In this document: positions 58,951 through 64,000 of the stretch, piece after piece
Position numbering within the stretch: position 1 is the stretch's first letter
Layout of the letters: every line of letters starts with the position of its first letter
From: Sphingobium sp.
GTDB lineage: Bacteria > Pseudomonadota > Alphaproteobacteria > Sphingomonadales > Sphingomonadaceae
DNA length: 64,000 nt
Assembly: GCA_009360885.1 (NCBI GenBank)
Contig: SPEL01000002.1
Span: 496,001 to 560,000, forward strand
Direction: 5' to 3'
Made by a program: the position numbers and the translations under genes
The notes under the pieces: generated by a model
What the model was told of the DNA's origin: nothing
What the model saw: the letters and a program-made list of their open reading frames with translations, nothing else
Database searches by the model: none

Positions 58951-59703
58951 TTAGCCCTCCTGACCATCAGCAGCTTCAGGTGCAGCCACTTCAGCAGCCA
59001 CTTCAGAAGCACCAGTATCGCTACCAGCAACAGCCTTCAGGCTTGCTGGATAGGGCGCATCAGCCGGACGCGACAACTTCACAGCATCACGAATCAGCAA
59101 CCAAGTCCCCTTGGAACCAGGAACGCTACCCTTAACGAAAAGCAGATCACGCTCAACGTCCGTGCGGACGATTTCAAGATTCTGCTGCGTACGCTGACGA
59201 TCACCCATGTGACCAGCCATTTTCTTGTTTTTGAAAACGCGGCCCGGATCCTGACGGTTACCAGTAGAACCATGAGAACGGTGAGACAAAGAAACACCGT
59301 GCGACGCGCGAAGACCGCCGAAGCCCCAACGCTTCATCGCACCGGCAAAACCTTTACCCTGCGTATGACCGGTCACATCAACATATTGACCCGCAATAAA
59401 ATGGTCCGCAGAGATTTCAGCGCCAACATCAAGCAACGCGTCTTCAGCGACACGGAACTCGGCGACGAGAGCCTTAGGCTCCACCTCAGCCTTTGCGAAC
59501 TGACCACGCTGCGGCTTAGCGACATTCTTCGCCTTTGCCGAACCAGCACCCAACTGGACAGCAACATAGCCGTCCTTTTCAATCTCGCGACGCGAGATAA
59601 CCTGATTGCCTTCCAAGGCAAGAACAGTAACCGGCACATGCCGCCCGTCTTCCTGGAAAAGGCGGGTCATCCCAACCTTCTTCGCGATCACGCCTGTACG
59701 CAT
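58951..59703 (-). CDS. rplC: 50S ribosomal protein L3
   Basis: The 250-residue product starts [20 protein letters not shown] and has the diagnostic [20 protein letters not shown] and [20 protein letters not shown]. An acidic/Ala-rich tail of about 30 residues ([19 protein letters not shown]) extends it beyond the E. coli length. ATG 59703 is preferred; ATG 59709 two codons earlier is possible, both behind a GGAG site. Confidence 0.97.
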   Translation of the reverse strand: MRTGVIAKKVGMTRLFQEDGRHVPVTVLALEGNQVISRREIEKDGYVAVQLGAGSAKAKNVAKPQRGQFAKAEVEPKALVAEFRVAEDALLDVGAEISADHFIAGQYVDVTGHTQGKGFAGAMKRWGFGGLRASHGVSLSHRSHGSTGNRQDPGRVFKNKKMAGHMGDRQRTQQNLEIVRTDVERDLLFVKGSVPGSKGTWLLIRDAVKLSRPADAPYPASLKAVAGSDTGASEVAAEVAAPEAADGQEG

Positions 59704-59902
59704 GACCATATCTCCACCATAGAGGCCCGCCACAACAGCGGGCTTATCCAACGAAAACCGCAACAATAAAATCGCTGCGGCCAACCCAATGCTATAATCA
59801 CCCCGTCCGGGCTGGATACCCCCTCTTTAAAAAGGGAGCGACGGGGGACCAGAACCACGGCAACCCAAATGGGCCGTGCGGTATCCCTATACGCTCTAGC
59901 TG

Positions 59903-60214
59903 TTAGGCGAGCTTAATTTCGACATTCACGCCAGCAGCAAGGTCAAGCTTCATCAGCGCGTCGACCGTCTGGGGCGTGGGCTGCACGATGTCAAGCATAC
60001 GCTTGTATGTGCGCACTTCAAACTGTTCACGACTCTTCTTATCGATGTGCGGACCACGGTTAACCGTGAACTTTTCGATGCGCGTCGGAAGCGGGATAGG
60101 ACCGCGAATGAGAGCGCCCGTGCGACGAGCCGTGTCAGCGATATCGCCAGTAGCCTGATCTAGCACGCGGTGATCAAAAGCCTTGAGACGAATGCGAATA
60201 TTCTGCGTTTCCAT
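59903..60214 (-). CDS. rpsJ: 30S ribosomal protein S10
   Basis: S10 (also NusE in antitermination) has 103 residues: [20 protein letters not shown], then [20 protein letters not shown] and [23 protein letters not shown] 60214 is used; the frame to 60277 is not homologous. A gap of about 200 bases without a gene separates it from rplC, which is longer than usual. Confidence 0.98.
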   Translation of the reverse strand: METQNIRIRLKAFDHRVLDQATGDIADTARRTGALIRGPIPLPTRIEKFTVNRGPHIDKKSREQFEVRTYKRMLDIVQPTPQTVDALMKLDLAAGVNVEIKLA

Positions 60215-60305
60215 ATTCCGTACCGATGCGAAAGAGCCAAAAAGAAAACCACCCAGCCCTTCCAAATTCCAATCCAAAAGAATTAGAACCGAGAGCAGGT
60301 GATCC

Positions 60306-60346
60306 GAAAAACCGAACCGCGCGAATCACCAGACCCGCGCGGTTCG
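60306..60346 (-). terminator. strong terminator after tuf
   Basis: CGAACCGCGCG and CGCGCGGTTCG form a perfect eleven-pair stem (60313-60346) with a 12-base loop, followed on the minus strand by TTTTT (60311-60306). It starts 9 bases after the tuf stop and separates the str genes from the S10 genes. Confidence 0.85.
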
Positions 60347-60355
60347 TCGTCTATA

Positions 60356-61546
60356 TTACTTTGCGATCGAGCTGACAACCCCTGCGCCAACCGTGCGACC
60401 ACCTTCGCGAATAGCGAAACGCAGACCCGGATCCATAGCGATCGGAGCAATAAGCTTAACGGTCAGCTTTACGTTGTCGCCAGGCATAACCATTTCAGTG
60501 CCTTCAGGCAGAACAACTTCACCGGTCACGTCAGTGGTACGGAAGTAGAACTGCGGACGATAGTTAGCGAAGAACGGAGTATGACGACCACCTTCATCCT
60601 TCGACAGAACATAAACTTCTGCCTCGAAATCAGTGTGCGGCGTGATGCTGCCGGGCTTAGCAAGAACCTGACCACGCTCAACTTCTTCACGACCAACGCC
60701 ACGGATCAGCGCACCAATGTTATCGCCTGCACGACCTTCGTCGAGCAGCTTACGGAACATTTCAACGCCAGTAACAGTCGTCTTCTTGGTGTCCTTGATG
60801 CCGACGATTTCGACTTCTTCACCAACCTTAACGATGCCGGTTTCAACGCGACCCGTCACAACGGTACCACGGCCAGAGATCGAGAAAACGTCTTCGATTG
60901 GCATCAGGAACGGACGATCAACCGGACGTTCCGGCTGCGGAATGTAATCATCAACAGCCTGCATCAGCTCGATGATCTTATCCTTACCGATGTTGTCATC
61001 ACGGCCTTCAAGAGCAGCCAGAGCCGACCCAGCAACGATAGGAATATCATCACCCGGGAAGTCATAGCTGGAAAGCAGTTCACGAATTTCGAGTTCAACG
61101 AGCTCAAGGATTTCAGCGTCGTCGACCTGATCAACCTTGTTCATGAAAACAACCAGAGCAGGCACGCCAACCTGACGAGCAAGCAGGATGTGCTCACGAG
61201 TCTGTGGCATTGGACCGTCAGCAGCGTTCACAACCAGGATCGCACCATCCATCTGCGCCGCACCGGTGATCATGTTCTTCACATAGTCAGCGTGGCCCGG
61301 GCAATCGACGTGCGCATAGTGACGCGTGTCGGTTTCATATTCAACGTGCGAAGTCGAAATGGTGATGCCACGTTCGCGCTCTTCAGGAGCTTTATCGATG
61401 TTTGCATAATCGGTGAATTCAGCGCCACCCTTTTCAGCAAGCACCTTGGTGATTGCTGCGGTCAGCGTCGTCTTACCATGGTCAACGTGACCGATGGTAC
61501 CGATATTGCAGTGCGGCTTGGTCCGCTCAAATTTAGCCTTAGCCAT
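60356..61546 (-). CDS. tuf: elongation factor Tu
   Basis: EF-Tu brings aminoacyl-tRNA to the ribosome. The 396-residue GTPase has [20 protein letters not shown] (P-loop), the switch I region [36 protein letters not shown] and [22 protein letters not shown] precedes ATG 61546. Only one tuf gene is in the window. Confidence 0.99.
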   Translation of the reverse strand: MAKAKFERTKPHCNIGTIGHVDHGKTTLTAAITKVLAEKGGAEFTDYANIDKAPEERERGITISTSHVEYETDTRHYAHVDCPGHADYVKNMITGAAQMDGAILVVNAADGPMPQTREHILLARQVGVPALVVFMNKVDQVDDAEILELVELEIRELLSSYDFPGDDIPIVAGSALAALEGRDDNIGKDKIIELMQAVDDYIPQPERPVDRPFLMPIEDVFSISGRGTVVTGRVETGIVKVGEEVEIVGIKDTKKTTVTGVEMFRKLLDEGRAGDNIGALIRGVGREEVERGQVLAKPGSITPHTDFEAEVYVLSKDEGGRHTPFFANYRPQFYFRTTDVTGEVVLPEGTEMVMPGDNVKLTVKLIAPIAMDPGLRFAIREGGRTVGAGVVSSIAK

Positions 61547-61648
61547 TACCTACCTCTTTTTGTCCAAATCTGCTTCGACTGCCATTGGGCGCCGCGCGAA
61601 TTGGCCCCATAGCATTAAATTTCGATAATACCAGCCCGTTTGCTGTTT

Positions 61649-61675
61649 TTGAGGGGTAAAAAACTCACCCCTCAA
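61649..61675 (-). terminator. hairpin between fusA and tuf
   Basis: TTGAGGGGT pairs with ACCCCTCAA around a GAGTTTTTT loop, just after the fusA stop. It is a short, T-containing hairpin and may attenuate transcription into tuf. Confidence 0.5.
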
Positions 61676-61685
61676 TTCACATCAA

Positions 61686-63758
61686 TCAGGCCATCTTCGC
61701 CTTCACTTCGTCCGCAACATTCTGCGGCACTTCGTCATAATGCGAAAACTGCATGCTATACTGCGCGCGCCCCTGAGTGAACGAACGCAACTGATTCACA
61801 TAGCCAAACATGCTGGCCAGCGGCACCATAGCTTCAACAACCTGCGCATTACCACGACTATCTGTGCCCTGAATCTGGCCGCGACGGCTGTTAAGGTCAC
61901 CGATAACATCACCCAGATATTCTTCCGGGGTCACAACTTCAACCTTCATCACAGGTTCAAGCAACTTAATACCTGCCTTCTGGGCAACTTCACGCATCGC
62001 ACCGCGACCGGCGATTTCAAACGCCAGAGCCGACGAGTCGACATCGTGATAAGCACCGTCCGTCAGACGAATGTCAAAGTCGATAATCGGGAAGCCGATA
62101 AGGCTGCCGGTTTCTGCGGTTTCGCGCATACCCTTTTCGATCGCCGGGATATATTCCTTAGGAATATTACCGCCCTTCACTTCGTCGGTGAAGGTGATGC
62201 CGCTGCCACGCTCACCCGGAGTCACGGAAACCTTAACACGACCGAACTGACCAGAACCACCCGACTGCTTCTTGTGGGTGTAATCTACATCGACCGGCTT
62301 CGCCAGCGATTCGCGATACGCCACCTGCGGCGCACCAACATTTGCTTCCACCTTAAATTCGCGCTTCATACGATCAACGAGAATGTCGAGGTGAAGCTCA
62401 CCCATGCCCTTGATGATCGTCTGACCCGATTCATGATCGGTCGAAACACGGAAGGAAGGATCTTCAGCAGCCAGACGATTGAGGGCAATACCCATCTTTT
62501 CCTGGTCAGCCTTAGTCTTCGGCTCAACCGACAACTCGATAACCGGCTCAGGGAATTCCATACGCTCCAGAATGATCGGCTTGCGTTCAGCGCAAAGCGT
62601 ATCGCCCGTGGTGGTTTCCTTGAGGCCAGCAAGCGCAACGATATCGCCAGCATATGCTTCTTCGATGTCTTCGCGGCTGTTCGCATGCATCAGGAGCATA
62701 CGACCGATCTTTTCCTTCTTACCCTTAACCGAGTTCAGATAGCTGCCCTTGGTCAGCGTACCGGAATAGATGCGGGCGAAGGTCAAAGAACCCACAAACG
62801 GGTCATTCATGATCTTGAATGCCAACGCCGAGAAAGGAGCTTCGTCAGACGTTTCACGGGTATCCTGCTCATCCGTATCAGGGTTGATACCCTGAACCGC
62901 CGGAATATCGAGCGGCGACGGCATGAAATCCACCACCGCGTCGAGCAGCGCCTGAACACCCTTATTCTTGAACGAGGAACCACAGAGAACCGGCACGAAG
63001 CTCTGATTCAGCGTACCCTTGCGCAGCAAAGCCTTGAGCTCAGCTGCATCCGGCAAATTACCTTCAAGATAAGCTTCCATCGCCGCATCGTCCTGCTCAA
63101 CAGCAAGCTCGATCAACTTTTCGCGATATTCAGCAGCCTTATCAACAAGATCAGCCGGAATTTCGCCATATTCGAATTCAGCGCCGAGGCTTTCATCTTT
63201 CCAGATGATGGAGCGTTCATTAATCAAGTCAACAAGACCGACAAATTCGCTTTCCGCGCCGATCGGCAGATACAGAACCGCAGGCTTCGCACCAAGGCGA
63301 TCAATGATCGTCTGAACGCAATAATAGAAATTCGCGCCGGTGCGATCAAGCTTGTTGATGTAGCACATACGAGGAACGTTATACTTGTCAGCCTGACGCC
63401 ATACGGTTTCAGACTGCGGCTCAACACCCGCAACGCCGTCAAATGCTGCAACCGCACCGTCAAGAACGCGCAGCGAACGCTCAACTTCAATCGTGAAGTC
63501 AACGTGGCCAGGCGTATCAATGATGTTCAGGCGGTGATCGTTCCAGAAACAAGTCGTCGCAGCAGACGTAATGGTGATGCCACGTTCCTGCTCCTGCTCC
63601 ATCCAGTCCATCGTGGCAGCACCTTCATGCACTTCGCCAATCTTATAGGACTTGCCGGTGTAATAGAGGATGCGCTCAGTCGTGGTCGTCTTGCCGGCGT
63701 CAATGTGCGCCATAATACCAAAATTGCGGTAGCGCTCAAGCGGATGGCTGCGGGCCAT
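61686..63758 (-). CDS. fusA: elongation factor G
   Basis: EF-G drives translocation and ribosome recycling. The 690-residue product has [20 protein letters not shown] (P-loop), [17 protein letters not shown] (switch I), [20 protein letters not shown] and [14 protein letters not shown], and the usual domains II-V to the end. It lies between rpsG and tuf, the conserved str order. Confidence 0.99.
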   Translation of the reverse strand: MARSHPLERYRNFGIMAHIDAGKTTTTERILYYTGKSYKIGEVHEGAATMDWMEQEQERGITITSAATTCFWNDHRLNIIDTPGHVDFTIEVERSLRVLDGAVAAFDGVAGVEPQSETVWRQADKYNVPRMCYINKLDRTGANFYYCVQTIIDRLGAKPAVLYLPIGAESEFVGLVDLINERSIIWKDESLGAEFEYGEIPADLVDKAAEYREKLIELAVEQDDAAMEAYLEGNLPDAAELKALLRKGTLNQSFVPVLCGSSFKNKGVQALLDAVVDFMPSPLDIPAVQGINPDTDEQDTRETSDEAPFSALAFKIMNDPFVGSLTFARIYSGTLTKGSYLNSVKGKKEKIGRMLLMHANSREDIEEAYAGDIVALAGLKETTTGDTLCAERKPIILERMEFPEPVIELSVEPKTKADQEKMGIALNRLAAEDPSFRVSTDHESGQTIIKGMGELHLDILVDRMKREFKVEANVGAPQVAYRESLAKPVDVDYTHKKQSGGSGQFGRVKVSVTPGERGSGITFTDEVKGGNIPKEYIPAIEKGMRETAETGSLIGFPIIDFDIRLTDGAYHDVDSSALAFEIAGRGAMREVAQKAGIKLLEPVMKVEVVTPEEYLGDVIGDLNSRRGQIQGTDSRGNAQVVEAMVPLASMFGYVNQLRSFTQGRAQYSMQFSHYDEVPQNVADEVKAKMA

Positions 63759-63872
63759 GGTTTTAACTCCGTTGCCGGGGCCGGCACCATGCCGGGCGGC
63801 GGTTGCATCTGTCGAAAGAAAGCAGCCGGGACATTCCTACCCCGGCCACCATGAATTGTACCAGCGCCAGCC

Positions 63873-64000
<128 letters not shown>

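Noticed and set aside
58300..59769. Long rightward frames opposite rplD and rplC
   Set aside because: Mirror frames of highly expressed ribosomal genes; no family resemblance and no ribosome binding site.
61740..63854. Very long open frame antisense to fusA (over 700 codons)
   Set aside because: It is a codon-bias shadow of the elongation factor G gene: the sense strand product is unmistakable and the antisense protein has no recognisable motifs.

Overview
The window looks like a chromosomal segment of a sphingomonad (Alphaproteobacteria, Sphingomonadales). This rests on a full protocatechuate 4,5-cleavage (lig) gene set of the Sphingobium type, the alphaproteobacterial str-S10-spc-alpha ribosomal cluster with long tails on S5, L3 and L15, an FnrL-like regulator, and a yfgM-bamB-der order. 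GC content looks mid-range by eye. The genus cannot be fixed from this window. No rRNA, tRNA, CRISPR array, phage or insertion sequence was seen.

Layout. 0.3-16 kb holds mostly housekeeping genes: a GT87-type membrane glycosyltransferase, queA, a secreted cyclophilin, coaD, a polyprenyl synthase, xseB, a MliC-like lipoprotein, purL, a GNAT enzyme, a BioC-like methyltransferase, a DUF418 membrane protein, tusA-like, der, bamB, a YfgM-like TPR protein and panB. 16-22 kb is a redox/oxygen region: an Rrf2 regulator with a cysteine cluster, an ArsC/YffB-like protein, an FNR-type regulator, a BenE-type transporter, OmpW and HemN. FNR-type sites lie between ompW and hemN. 22-25 kb has a MerC-like membrane protein divergent from a ZnuD-type TonB receptor. 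25-27 kb has a polysaccharide deacetylase translationally coupled to a FemAB/GNAT-like protein.

27-38.7 kb is the catabolic island. ligK-ligU-ligI run leftward. A LysR regulator with two tandem DNA-binding domains, a DUF1932 dehydrogenase, ligJ-ligA-ligB-ligC and an aldo/keto reductase run rightward. pobA and a divergent AraC-type regulator follow. Together they encode 4-hydroxybenzoate to protocatechuate (PobA), ring cleavage (LigAB), dehydrogenation to 2-pyrone-4,6-dicarboxylate (LigC), hydrolysis (LigI), isomerisation (LigU), hydration (LigJ) and aldol cleavage to pyruvate and oxaloacetate (LigK).

38.8-43.5 kb carries guaA, a Gly-rich surface-protein gene interrupted by an in-frame stop, and a prolyl oligopeptidase. 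43.7-64 kb is one leftward ribosomal/translation cluster from rpsG (cut by the window end) through fusA, tuf, the S10 and spc genes, secY and adk to rpsM, rpsK, rpoA and rplQ. It is punctuated by terminator-like hairpins, and an acyltransferase-3 gene is inserted between adk and rpsM. No clearly new multi-gene system was found. The most notable points are the tandem-HTH LysR with two unassigned oxidoreductases in the lig operon, a predicted leaderless FNR-controlled hemN, the interrupted gene, and several unexplained palindromic repeats.
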